A DNA stretch of 36,462 nucleotides from Saccoglossus kowalevskii (GCF_000003605.2 NW_003137831.1:18888-55349), one strand, 5' to 3'. Shown: positions 10,641 through 22,030, counted from the stretch's first letter. A program made the numbers and translations. The notes: a model not told the origin generated them from the sequence alone.

Positions 10641-13120
10641 AACAACATTTTAGCACGACAGCTTTCAAGAGATGGGAGATAAAGTTTGTTTGTGATGTGA
10701 CAACAATACCCCTGAACAATACCGTCCACTTTGCATAATCACGAGTTATAATTAGTTACGTCACTATGCGTTATCAAGTGGGCAGTTGAAAACTTGACAT
10801 GGTTATGGAGTTATAACAGTACCAAAACAGCGACCGATCTCATGTTTTTATGTCGATGTTGCAAATAACTAAAGTTTTTAAGTAAAATAAATGTGCTGAA
10901 ACCCGAAATAATCGGCCTCGAGTGAGAATTCACAATTGTCTCGTTTTCTCAGTGTTTGTTTCCAGAGCTCATCGATGTGAACGACCGAAAATGACGTCGT
11001 TCCGGCCATCGCCACTAAGTTGTAGTTTGGACGCATGGATTCTATAAGACGTAAGATTCATTTTCGTATTTTAATTTTGACTGAACCATTCGACACTTTT
11101 TCACTGTTGTTGCGCAAAAACGGACTTCGTACTTATAAAATCGCAAAATGTTGGAATATATATCGTTTGTTCGGGAAAAATAGAACAGAGGGAAAAATTA
11201 GAAATACAGAATATAATTTCATTACCTTTCCACGATAACGTGACTTTCGGGGTCACTGGCATCATAGCAGAGCCACCATTTTCAATGTTATCCATGTTAC
11301 AAATTTACCAGTCTTATTGATTTTGGAGGCCATGTTGCCATAGAGCAAACACATATTGAAAAAAAAAATAATATTAATCGAAACTTTAAACCAGGGTCTA
11401 CCTAAATATATGTATTATAGGATTGGTGGTTTCACGTACGCCCTTCTTTCAAATATGTAGGTCAGCATTCCCCTTGCCAATCAACTATCTCGCTTCGGGT
11501 GTGCCATTTATTAGTACATGGAGTTCATCTTATTTTGGCTCGCCGAAAATAACAAACTAAAGTAAGAAAAAAAATGTACAAAAATTCAATATAAGTCGAC
11601 AGTTATTAATTACTTAAGCCTAAACAAAAGTGATTTTCATATTCACACACAGTTGCGTTCTTCAAGTTCAACGTGACCTTGTGCTGTAAATGACATGTCC
11701 TATTCAAATTTTGCTCGATACAAGTATTTACGGAATATTAGCCATGACTCGGTTTATAGTGAAGTATCAAAAAGAAAGGGAGTGTTGAAAAGGTCACATG
11801 ACGACGAGTGATCAGTGCGAGTAGCGCTAGTGCAAAATGGTACCGTAGATTTAGTGCTGAAATGGCTCTCGTTCTGTTGACAAAATAATGCGATCATGGT
11901 CATCGTTACCGCATTTTCACTGCCAAGAATGTCGTACTATTGCACCACTCTGTAATTATTGCCTGATAAACGGCGCATTACAATAAATATTTACGTAAAA
12001 TAGTACATTTGTTCATTTGTGTGTTATTTTTATTTACCTCTATGTTACTCGTCAACATTCGTAAATACGGGAGATCAGAATAAGATGAAGGCAAGATTTC
12101 GAAAACGCAGCAAAATCTAATGCTAAATTGGAACTGGGCAGAACTTGATATACACAATATGCGAAGGTTGTTATGCTAAGTATGCTCAATCACATACACA
12201 GAATCGATAGCGTGGGCGCTGATATCTACTATCCTTTTTTGAGGGGTGAATGTACCTTACATATGTAGTACCTACAGTATAGTATCATTAGACAATTTTT
12301 AAAGAGAGATAAAAAGAATTTGTCAATTTGAGAACAATGGAATACTTGAATGCGGGTTTATCGACAATTAAGTCTATTGTCAACGATCGTTTCTTGAGCT
12401 GTAAGAGTTTTATTTTATTTGTCAATGTTGGGTGGGGCGAGTGAGAATATGTCATAGTTTGGAGCAACGTCCTGTATTTTGCGTGCTGAGCAGTCACGAA
12501 ATTGAGTATTACTTTTACGGTGTCATCTCCAAAGACCTTTCGGCTTTGATCACGTCATTTATGTGGCGTCAACGGAACCAATGTGTAACAATGCACAATA
12601 TCACATGAGGATCACGACAGCTTTACAGTAAAAACCCAATTTAACAATATACAGTGTACCCCAACATGTATGTCGCAATGACGACAATAGATTGCTTGTT
12701 ATGTATGGGGTTTGTAATCGTACTACTACATGAAGTCATCAAATATGTGCACAAATTGGACATTTACTATGCTGTTTTACTTGGAACTACACTGAGGTCA
12801 ATGTGGTCACCCACATCAACTTGTATTAATCTACCATCCTTTGGAAGTGCACTGAAGTTATTGTTTGATTTTTCGCTCTCTAAGCCTAAAATAAGTATGA
12901 ACTTGTTTTGAAATCTCTTTAATTATGTGATCGTTTTTATTATTTAAGACGTTTATTAATGTCTCTCCGTGCATTTTATGTTTAGTAAAAAGGCTGGTTC
13001 TTTCTTTATCATATAGCTGGCACGTGAAAAGGAAATGTTTCTCATCTTCAATTTATCCAAGATCACGAACAGGGCATTTTCTATCAGATATGGTTATGTT
13101 TTTGTATCGTATTAGGAAAC
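10641..13120. other. Spacer between the duplicated units, no gene recognised
   Basis: I see no exon with convincing splice sites and domain content here. The open frames (for example 11035-11238, 12288-12497 and 12654-12911) are short, of low-complexity or hydrophobic composition, and have no known motif. Confidence 0.5.
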
Positions 13121-14085
13121 GCGAATTCCAAATAGGGAATGATTACGCGCGTAAGCGTCCTCTAATATTAAAAACAAACATGGCTGCGCCAGGGTTTGAC
13201 CGGACCCTGCAAAAGTTCGCTGATTCTGTTCTAAACTTTTTGGATTTCGGCATTCTCATGATGTATTGTTTGAAGGTAAAGATGTATAATAATACGGTTA
13301 TTACGAGAATACTGCGAAGTATGCACTCGGGCAGTATGCGACACTACCGTCGTACTGCTTTCGTTCATACTTTGCAATTTTCTCGTAATAACTTCACAGT
13401 CGTGTTCAGGCTACACCAATCACGGGCTAAGATTTAAGCTAATCTCATATTATTCTGAAACAGACTCGGAGCTTGTGTATTTCATACAGAAATACCAAAA
13501 GGAAATGGTCAACTAAAATTAAGTAAGATGGCATGGCAACTGACTCATTTTAGTTCGTGAAAATACACAATACAATGCAATATCTCGTCACGGTCTTAAT
13601 CACCTTCGAACTTTAATTAATATGTTAGATCGAAAAAGACGGAGACTGGAATATAATATATACACTAAACACTAAGTATTTTACGTAAAAAACAAATTTG
13701 ACAATGACCATTATTATACATCTGTCACCGTAACGCCATAAGTTACAGCATGCCGTAATTTTGCGGTATTTTACGGGGTATTTTCATACTACCATATTTG
13801 GAAATGCGAATTCCAAATATGGAATGATTACGCGCGTAAGCGTCCTCTAACTTGTGACCTGGATTTGACCGGACTCCATACAAGAAAGTTCGCTGATTCT
13901 GTTCTAAACTTATTGGATTTCGGCATTTCCATGATGTATCCGTGAAGGGAAAAAATGCATAATAATAAGGTTATTACGAAGATACCTCAAAGTATGCACT
14001 CAGACAGTACGCTGCGCGTCGGTCGATACTGCCGCTGTACTGTCTTTGTGCATACTTTGAGGTATCTTCGTAATAACCTCATATT
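13121..14085. repeat. Direct pair of about 280-bp foldback repeats
   Basis: Copy 1 (13121-13405) and copy 2 (13806-14085) share GCGAATTCCAAATA, GATTACGCGCGTAAGCGTCC, TTCGCTGATTCTGTTCTAAA and TTGGATTTCGGCAT, then end in a long hairpin. In copy 2 the arms are 13968-14010 and 14037-14079 (41 of 43 positions pair by hand count) around a 26-base loop. In copy 1 the hairpin is 13297-13392 and less perfect. The repeats are 685 bases apart. Frames crossing them (13024-13437, 13955-14413) are products of the repeat. Confidence 0.8.
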
Positions 14086-14105
14086 ATCAGACTTAGTAGT
14101 CACAA

Positions 14106-14462
14106 ACTCTCTTGAGGATGGAATCCACTTCCTAGCCTCTTGTGTCATTTACAGAGAAGAAAGTGAGAAATTATATTTTGAATTCAGCAATAAACTTCCT
14201 AATTTTAATAGTAATGATAGCATATTTGTTACCATCATTAATACTACTTCAATTGATTCACTCAGACATGTTATTACATTTCTGAAACTCTCACTTGCCA
14301 AACGCAGCAGCTTGTTATATTTAACTTTTTATTTTAGTTATGTTCTTAACTTTTTTTCTCTTTTATTTAGTTGTTTTCAAGTATTCTTCTATTACTTTGG
14401 GTTCCTTAGATGAACTGAACATTGTTTTTTCATTACGATTTAATAAAGATTATTATTATAAT
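14106..14462 (+). pseudogene. LINE reverse-transcriptase C-terminal fragment with 3' tail
   Basis: The plus-strand frame reads EDGIHFLASC, then a stretch ending in LSLAKRSSLL before the stop at 14411-14413. This is the usual last segment of CR1/L2-type LINE polyproteins (the 'DEIHFLxxCPxY' block followed by a short helical end). A short 3' UTR follows with AATAAAG and TTATTATTATAA, a typical LINE tail. Everything upstream is missing: the fragment abuts the foldback hairpin ending near 14085. Confidence 0.65.
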
Positions 14463-15270
14463 TAATATAACCACAAAGTAAACAAGTTGATTATTAAGCT
14501 AACAACTTCAGTAGGATTAAATTCAATAACACAGGCTATTCTGACCTTGAAAGTCTGAAACCATCACAGAGAAGCATAGTGGTATATCAGGGAGATATCA
14601 CAGTTGCTATGCTAAATCAAGAGGATGGATAGGTAGTCATAAATCAAAAAAGATACCATAGCTGAAAAGTGTCAGGTCACAGGATTTATCAGTGTTAATT
14701 AGATGCTAATTAGGTCTAAAGGTGTTTTACATTGTGAGTTTTATGGTTCAGTAGTTGTCACACCTGACAAGCATTGCTGATAAAAAAGATGAGAAAAGTT
14801 TGTAAACATGGGAACAAACGGAAGCGGTTTACTTTTTGTGCTCATGAATAATCTCTTTAGCTTTGGCACACTGGTTTATGAATCTTTAGTCCATTTTAAA
14901 GACAAGATCAGCATTTTTATTACATGCACACAAGTTTCAATCTGTAAAACAGATGACTGCCAAATACCGAGTATGGCATCTATATGCTCTGACAACGTTT
15001 CAGAATTAAAGAGTTCATGAATTTTACAACGGTTCCAGTTAAATGTTTATTGCTACAACATTGTCCTTGATTTTCAAAAAGTATGCATATTTAAAGCACT
15101 TAAAATCATCCTTTATTTCAAAACTTGTGCAAATGCATAAATACTTTGCTTGATACATAACTTGTGTTTAACCACCAATGTCAATTAATGTCAAATTGAG
15201 AGAAATCATCATAGTAAAAAAAATAATAATAATAATGTTGATAAAAAACAATGATAATTTACACTAGAAA
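14463..15270. other. Noncoding spacer before the gap
   Basis: I see nothing recognisable in this AT-rich stretch. The frame at 14808-15020 has no domain or splice context. Confidence 0.5.
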
Positions 15271-15320
15271 NNNNNNNNNNNNNNNNNNNNNNNNNNNNNN
15301 NNNNNNNNNNNNNNNNNNNN
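15271..15320. other. Assembly gap (50 N)
   Basis: A run of exactly 50 N. The sequence resumes with CGTAATAACCTTATAGTATG, which resembles the distal end of the foldback hairpin at 14070-14090. The gap may therefore hide another hairpin copy. The round length suggests a placeholder, not a measured size. Confidence 0.95.
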
Positions 15321-15990
15321 CGTAATAACCTTATAGTATGCCGTCTAAATCTATATATTTACCTCACCATGTGACTAACTCTAGTTATGCCTATTTTCTG
15401 ACACCGTGACGTCATTGATGAAACAGAAAATCGTACATTGATATAGTGATCTTAACAATAAAAAGACACACACAAATTTATTTCCAATTTTTTTTTCCTT
15501 GAAACTTTTTTCAAAAGCTGACTGAACTTGAACTTTGGGAATTCCATTTAGCTTCGGAAGCCCGACAAATTTATAATTCCTGTCAGGGGCACCGTGATAC
15601 TCATGACTTCTTACTAGTATAATAAATGATGCTTCCAACGTGCGTACTAGTAATATGACTATAGAAGGTAATAAAAAGGTAATATAAAGGTTATATAAAG
15701 GTAATAACAAAAAGTAAGCCAAATATAGATCCAAATGCAATTTAATTTTATATATTAAGGAACAATCTTCATTATCTTAAATAATCGCATCAGCGAAACA
15801 AACAACTGAAACTGTCTATCAAATTAAAAAATAACTTTATCAACACATCAGTCGCTACGTGTAATTATAATATAATTACAGTTACACTACATGTTGTAAA
15901 ATTGGCTCCTTCTGCCAAAGAATGTCTCTGACAAGCAGACAACTACTACTTGATACACCACGCAAACGAATTTACTTTTAAACGGGGGGA

Positions 15991-16125
15991 GTCGTCACCT
16001 GCGCATGCGTCAGATGGCCATAGCGTGTCATTGTTTACAAACAAGCGTCTACCCATGAGCCTTTGCGTTTTAGCGTGTGTTGTTATCGTCGCTTGGGACT
16101 CAATTCCCGCGCGTGCGCAGGTGAC
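15991..16125 (+). repeat. 135-bp TIR element just after gene B
   Basis: It starts GTCGTCACCTGCGCATGCGT and ends CGCGTGCGCAGGTGAC, giving terminal inverted repeats of about 12-16 bases. It lies 8 bases beyond the stop codon of gene B (16134-16136), so it is almost certainly transcribed as part of that 3' UTR. It is nearly identical to, and inverted relative to, the copy at 17443-17581. No coding capacity. Confidence 0.85.
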
Positions 16126-16133
16126 TTAACAAA

Positions 16134-17326
16134 TTAAAAGGTTGTAACTTCCAAATTTTCGTCGGTGTCGTCCTCTTCTCTAAACTCGGCTTCTCCAATC
16201 TTCTCTATGTTCGTCGTACTAACAACAGATTGAGTAAAATGTCGATACAGAAGTAATGCTACCCGCGCTATCAACAAGACGCTGGCCACGCCTAAGGTGG
16301 AAGCAAGCGCGGAAGTAATTCTAGTAAGATGCCAATTTTTGGAGATACAACCAATTAGAAAGACAATAACGACAAAATATGGAGTGATTGTGTAGCGTAA
16401 GTATTTCTCTAACACCGTGCATTGCTCTATCACGAACCACGCAGTGACTTCAACTGATACTATCGCCAAGGCAACAATGGTCACTGTGGATTGGTCCACA
16501 TCTGCAACGTATCTTAGAACTATGCTCAGGTTTAGAATGGTTGCCAGGGAGCTCCAAGCAGCGTATATGGCCAAACCGTTATGGACAAGTATCCGAATTG
16601 CCCAGACGTCGAAATTAGATAATTCGTGGAGATTTCGGTACAAATTGAAATGACTAATAAAAATACAAATATACAAGGTAAAGGCAATTAAAGCCAAACA
16701 AAACAAAGACACTAGTAGATATTCCCTGTCAAACAAAATCAACCACCCGATATTCAGCCCCAGGTTCAAAGAAAACGTAGCGTAAAACATTGGACTCAAC
16801 ACTTGAGGGCGCACGTATACGTAGTCTGTTCCATTCTTGCGAAAGATTGTTGTGAGGGCGTAGATCAGCCACAATATGTTCCATGTGTAAATCACACCCC
16901 AGATTGAGAACGTCCAGCCAGCTGGAGTGATTTCCAGGAAATATTTATCAGATATGTTATTCACGGTGTTGAGAAATAGTCCTGTGAAATAAACAAGTGT
17001 TTTTACATTATATCCTCAAGTCGTTGCTCGGCACGAATTTCATTGTAGTTTACGTTGCATGGGACTCACTTCAACGTATCATGCCATGGAATATAACATC
17101 AATACTGATATACTTCCAAATATGGGAGCGCGAAATTCACAGAATTGTCAATAAGTACACTATTTTTTGTTTGTTTTCTGTGAGTGAAAACAACAACAGT
17201 ATATATTAACAACTTACCGCCAGATTGCTCAGGCACGCCGCTAAATATATTGAAGACTATTACAACTAAGAATAGTACCACTGCAAGGAGTAGAGTCAAG
17301 AGCGTAGCGAGGTGATGTACAGCCAT
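16134..17326 (-). CDS. Multi-pass membrane protein, TspO/MBR-like, copy B
   Basis: This paralogue of the gene at 6962-8189 has the same structure. Exon 2 is 17218-17335 (ATG at 17326 after acceptor TTATTCCAG, donor GGCG|GTAAGT). Exon 3 is 16981-16134 (acceptor TTATTTCACAG). Total length is 318 residues. It keeps the N-terminal hydrophobic helix, the ITPAGWTFSIWGVIYTW motif (54-70) and the later membrane segments. It differs by an extended C-terminal tail rich in acidic residues (FREEDDTDENLEV), probably cytosolic or otherwise soluble, that copy A lacks. Exon 2 differs from copy A at roughly a quarter of positions, while most of exon 3 is about 96% identical. A 135-bp TIR element starts 8 bases after the stop. 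Function is unknown. The TspO/MBR relation is inferred from the motif and topology. Confidence 0.8.
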
Positions 17327-17442
17327 CTTGTTTTCCTGGAATAACAAATAAGGCAAACTACCATTTACTGCAATCGGCTTTCCGAATACGGCCTTCTTCT
17401 TGACCTTTATTTGGATTATTATTCTACACTTAAAGTGGGAGG

Positions 17443-17581
17443 GTCGTCACCTGCGCACGCGCGGGAATTGAGTCCCAAGCGACGATAACAACGCACGCTA
17501 AAAACGCAAAGGCTCATGGGTAGACGCTTGTTTGTAAACAATGACACGCTATGGCCATCTGATGCATGCGCAGGTGACGAC
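17443..17581 (-). repeat. 139-bp TIR element in intron 1 of gene B
   Basis: GTCGTCACCTGCGCA at the left is mirrored by TGCGCAGGTGACGAC at the right, perfect inverted ends of 15 bases. Orientation is opposite to the copy at 15991-16125, with very few differences between them. It occupies the same intron position as the degraded copy at 8344-8460. Confidence 0.85.
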
Positions 17582-17818
17582 ACCCCCGCTTTAACACATT
17601 TATCATAGTAGCTGTACATGCCACAAAAAAGGGGCAATTTTTTTCTTCTGTCAGTTTTCTGAATCGCAATGTATATTTATTAATTATTATCCTTTCTCTC
17701 TGTCACTCTATGTTGTCAATGTTGTGCTTTATTTATCAGCAATAACATTATTTGCAACCCTGACATCATGTTTATTGTAAAAAATGATAATGCAACAAAA
17801 TGTATGTAATTCAGACCC

Positions 17819-17850
17819 GGTCCGTGGCTGGCCGTCATTAGCCACGGACC
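17819..17850. repeat. Short perfect hairpin
   Basis: GGTCCGTGGCT and AGCCACGGACC form an 11-base perfect inverted repeat around a 10-base loop in intron 1 of gene B. It is GC-rich against an AT-rich background. Function unknown. It may be the centre of an old foldback element. Confidence 0.6.
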
Positions 17851-18841
17851 CAATACCCAAGACTGAATGCGTTTTGCGAACTTCGTATACGGGCACGGTT
17901 TTAGTTATAAACCGACGTTAGCTTCATGTTCATGTCCTAACAACTGAAAACATGTTGCATGTTTTTGAGCGGATCGGATCGCCAACCAGCCTGTTGTAGG
18001 GTCTGCGATCTAAACCCGGATAACAACTGGTATTCGTTTATTTAAAACGCGTCTTGGGACAGACTGCCAAACGGACTAAACCAGATTTCGAAAAAGAAAA
18101 AAGAACAATGCGGTATTTACGACTTGAAATTTACGGGATTCATTGAGCGTTACTAAGTCGTATTAATACTTAGCACTTCACCCGGGATATCGTAAACTTG
18201 TCTCGGCTGTTTTAAGAGCCTGTTTGAATAAAGGTGTTCCCAAGGCCAGTAATTCACTACCCGTTAACTCTTACAGTAGCTTTACCCATTAGATAGGAAA
18301 TTTTCCCCTCTAACACCCCCGATGAGCCATTATTCTGTGGAAAATTATTGTATTTCTAAATCCAGATACTCTTCACTTCCCACTGTCTTGTGAAGTGTAA
18401 ATTTAAAAACGGGACTCTAGCTTATAAAGTTATGTGTTTAGAAATATATAAGAAAAAAACCTTATTGCTGTCTTAAAAGCATTTGCTAAGTGCCATGGGC
18501 AAAAATAAGAAGGTGTGGCTATTTACCGTTTATTTATATTTATTTTTATTTTTCGACTACCCAAGTATTTGACCAGGTTTTCAAATAGTTTCGAAACATA
18601 CAGAAATAATCTTTATAAATTTGACACACACTAATTGCTAATCATAGTTTTAGTTGCCACGAAAGACTCGATCTTCTCACAGTAAATTATGTAGCTTTAC
18701 TGGGTCTGTCACCAGAGTTGACTGCACTCTGGTCAGGTTAGTGACATTATGATCGCATTTGTGCAAGTATATGTCTAAACGTCTAAAATGCATTATCATG
18801 ACGTTACTATGATATCGGACCATACTCGCAAGAGAACTTAC

Positions 18842-18910
18842 CTGTCTTTTATCAGTCCGCTACCAATAAGTTACACACACCGCCTATATGTTACTAAGAT
18901 ATCAGGACAC
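18842..18910 (-). other. Predicted 5' noncoding exon of TspO-like gene B
   Basis: On the minus strand TGTCCTGATATCTTAGTAAC leads to GATAAAAGACAG|GTAAGT, a strong donor whose last exon base is 18842. It corresponds to the predicted noncoding exon ending at 10401 in unit A. It would splice to the exon starting at 17335, nine bases before the ATG. The start of the exon is not visible. Confidence 0.6.
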
Positions 18911-19143
18911 ATACAAATTATACTCAACTGACAAACCTTCGTAATGTTGGCAATAACCTCAATGTCGTAACCAATCAAGTCTACCGTAACAAAATCAGGG
19001 ATGTCGACCAGCCAATCGGCAATGACATATCGTATATGTTAATCAAACTTCCATTCTCACGTGAAATGTTTTTGTTTTACGCATACTAGACATATTAATA
19101 CTGATATTTAAAAAAATGAGTTGTTACTAAAATACCTTAAGTT

Positions 19144-19933
19144 TTCATTCACACACTTTTTTTTTTTTGTATTTATAAACTTTTATTGGAGTTTGCACTG
19201 AAATTAACATCTTACATACCTGGTTTGTACATTACAAATTGCAATTAATCTACATATTGTGAAGTGGATTGGGTAACATTTTTCATAAAATATCCCCATT
19301 TCTTGTTATGAGAAGTCAACTTATTCCGTCGGACAGCAATGAAGTACTCTATCTCCAGGAAATATTTTACATATTCTCTGAGACGAGTATCAATTGTAGT
19401 ACGAAAGGGTAACTGGTAGATTGGCAACCAAGACATCAAGTGTGAAATATTCAATAATACAGTAAAATAGGTCTCAGATCTAGGCGAGATAAATTTGTTG
19501 TTAACAATACTCTTAGCTACAGTTTTTGTAGTACAATTTTGTAACTCAACCGATGTACTGCCGTGTTTAAGTCTAACTGGTTTATCCAAAGGGTTAACAT
19601 TCTCGTCAAAATCAGAGTTGTTTAGTTTGTGAGGTATGCACTGTATCAGGCCATACCATTTTAGAAAGCATGACCCAGGTACTCCTTTACTCTGAATCTC
19701 CTCCCATGCCCGTAGTTTCCCAGTTTCCTCATACATTTGTTTAACAAACAAAATTCCAGCATCAACAAAATCCTGAATGAAGACCGATTTCCCTCCCAGA
19801 AGAATCAGTTTGTTATTCCAAATTATTTGCTCATGAAATGCATTTTCGTTTGCTGGGCTTACGTCTGAATTCAGTCTTACCCAATTTTGTAAAATATTTG
19901 AAAAGAACAGTGGTAACCTTCATTCACACACTT
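19144..19933 (-). mobile_element. 5'-truncated LINE (CR1/L2-like) with poly(A) tail and 15-bp TSD
   Basis: The target-site duplication TTCATTCACACACTT is present at 19144-19158 and again at 19919-19933. Next to the left copy is a T run (poly(A) on the minus strand), then a short 3' UTR. The minus-strand frame from about 19916 to the stop at 19245-19247 is open throughout, without the need for an ATG. It contains WNNKLILLGGKS, FVDAGILFVKQMY, KGVPGSCFLKW and LPIYQLPFRTTIDTRLREY. These belong to the thumb and C-terminal region of CR1/L2-type LINE reverse transcriptases. The catalytic domain and everything 5' are absent. The insertion lies upstream of unit B and looks fairly young: the frame is unbroken and the duplication is perfect. 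Confidence 0.88.
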
Positions 19934-21381
19934 ACAAAATAAACTTTTATAGATTACCGAACCAACCTGGGGGGGGGGGCGAACTATGTATGCAGTGTTT
20001 GCACTAAATCACAGCGGATTTCTGGTGAGTAAGCTTTTATATAGTGAAAATTGACAAAACAAGAAACATTAACATACCCAATAGTAGTACATGGATTTCA
20101 ACAAAGTACACTCGGCGGTTAACAATATACATGGGACAAAATACAGTGACACACATACATACATAGGTCAATATGTACAGTAGGACAGAAACTAATATGC
20201 ATTGAAATGACCAGTCTCGGAGAATTCACAGAAATTATTTTACAAAGTAACGATATGTGTACCTCAAGGTTAAAACCAAGGGGTGATATCAGGTGTTTGC
20301 AAAAAAAAAAGTTAGCATGTCCTGCTTTACCGATAAACACCAGTCATATATCATTCTAAGCAGTTAATTTATGAAAATACCCTCTACGTATATAGGATAA
20401 GCGACGTTTAAACAATCAGAGATCATCTACCTACCTGGTTTGTTCTATTTTGTCACCAATTATGATATATGTCACAGAAACGATTGAAAGTTGACCTAAG
20501 TCGTTCAGCTTGGAATACAGGAGTCTACGACATTTTTCAAATTCATCATAATCAGTGCAAGCGCTAGCATATCGAACAAGCTTAGAAATGTATACACCAT
20601 ATGTAGGTGAAATAACTATATTACTTCATAGATGGGGAAAATTGATGACGGTCAACGATGACGTCATGTATCTTGTCACATATTCTTAGTAGAAAGGTTA
20701 CTCTTAGATATTATACCTTGTCTTAGTATTTGGTACGTACGTCCTAAGTGAAGGCACGCAATAATGTCACCTCCACGACATTGCTAAATGTTTTCTTTAT
20801 TTCTTTATTTTGATGTAATGTTATGTCTGTATGTATTGTGTGATTCATCTCCGTGTACGGACTCACGGTAATATGTTATTTCCAATAATCTCATCGTCCG
20901 TTTCATTGTAATGTTGATGTATGTTGTTTTCATGAAACTTACATATCATTATAGGTACGAAGCAAGTCGAATTATTAGTGGGATTACCTAATTATTTTAT
21001 ACCTTATGACGCAATAACGTTATAAATTATTTGAAATTCTTCACTACATACATATTTTACCAGTGCTTTGTCTAGGGGGTTAAAAAAATACGACGAATCG
21101 AAGCAGTGTACCTTGCATAGTACCGTAAACGGTACATGGATTAACCAAACAGAGTCGTCAATCGTTGGAGTCGTTATAATCGAGAGAAAATACCGTAACA
21201 TCGATTACCATGGAAAACCTACAAAATGATATAATATGAACGAGCGATTAACTTCCTTGGCAACGGAAATTAAAATTAAAAGGTTTAACAAACTGAAGAG
21301 GAAGATTAAACTATACACACGTCACATGGTATTTAATGTCGATAGAATTATATTTATTACAAATTCTTTTAAAATATCGCT
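19934..21381. other. Spacer between LINE and ligase 3' end
   Basis: I recognise no gene. The frames at 20119-20340 and 21004-21201 lack domains. A sequence resembling a minus-strand donor (AACCAG|GTAGGTAG near 20432) has no matching exon that I can identify. Confidence 0.45.
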
Positions 21382-21387
21382 TTTATT
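21382..21387 (-). promoter_or_regulatory. Candidate polyadenylation signal, ligase gene
   Basis: This is the first AATAAA that I find on the minus strand after the ligase stop codon at 22031-22033. It would give a 3' UTR of about 650 bases. A second hexamer lies at 21353-21358. Confidence 0.35.
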
Positions 21388-21548
21388 TTATTTACAAATT
21401 ATCACATAGTTAAATATAGAAAATTACGTTTACTCTGCTATCTTTATATAAAAATTAATCATTAAAAGATTATAATATTCAATACTTTTAAAATATACAG
21501 TATAATACACTAACAATTACGTTTCTACACTCAACTCATAACGTTACA

Positions 21549-21632
21549 GTTACCCGGATGCAACCCAGCCATCTGACGTTGCACGTTTTACCCAGATGCA
21601 ACTTAGCCATCTGGTGTTACCCGGATGTCAGC
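21549..21632. repeat. Short degenerate tandem repeat in the ligase 3' flank
   Basis: TACCCGGATGCAACCCAGCC plus ATCTG at 21551 recurs as TACCCAGATGCAACTTAGCC plus ATCTG at 21589 and, cut short, as TACCCGGATGTCAGC at 21618. The middle copy also contains the inverted pair CCAGATG/CATCTGG. It probably lies in the 3' UTR of the ligase transcript. Confidence 0.6.
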
Positions 21633-22030
21633 TATACGAAGACAGTAAATGATAATCTGAGACATGACTAAATGTGATTATAAAGTTCCTTTAAAACAAG
21701 TCTTGCTAAAGTAAAAAACACAAATGGCAATAAAAAATCTTCGTATTTACAAAAATAAAAGTACTTCAGCATCCAATAACTTACAGTAAAAAAGAGTAGC
21801 GAAAATTGCGATAGTAAACCACTTCAAAATTATTACAATATACAGGTATCATGAAGTGCCCTGCGTTCGAGTGAACCCGTCGGCGAGGGCGCAATAACTA
21901 TCGCCGACCATGTCAGGTTTAAAGTTCGAGAGCGGTATAAAATATCATGTACATTAATACGCCTTCAAATAGTTTTCAGATTCCAACTTGACAACGCAAG
22001 TTAACAATCGCCATGGCAGTCCTCGCGCCC

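Larger units (their letters stand above)
13640..19060. repeat. Tandem duplication unit B (contains TspO-like gene B)
   Basis: This is the second copy of the unit described at 5950-10640, in the same orientation. Between its distal 3' flank (about 13640-13690) and its gene it has gained foldback repeats, a LINE fragment and a sequence gap, which accounts for much of its extra length. Limits are approximate. Confidence 0.78.

Noticed and set aside
13024-13437. 137-codon plus-strand frame
   Set aside because: It runs through the foldback repeat and its hairpin; the similar frame at 13955 arises from the second repeat copy.
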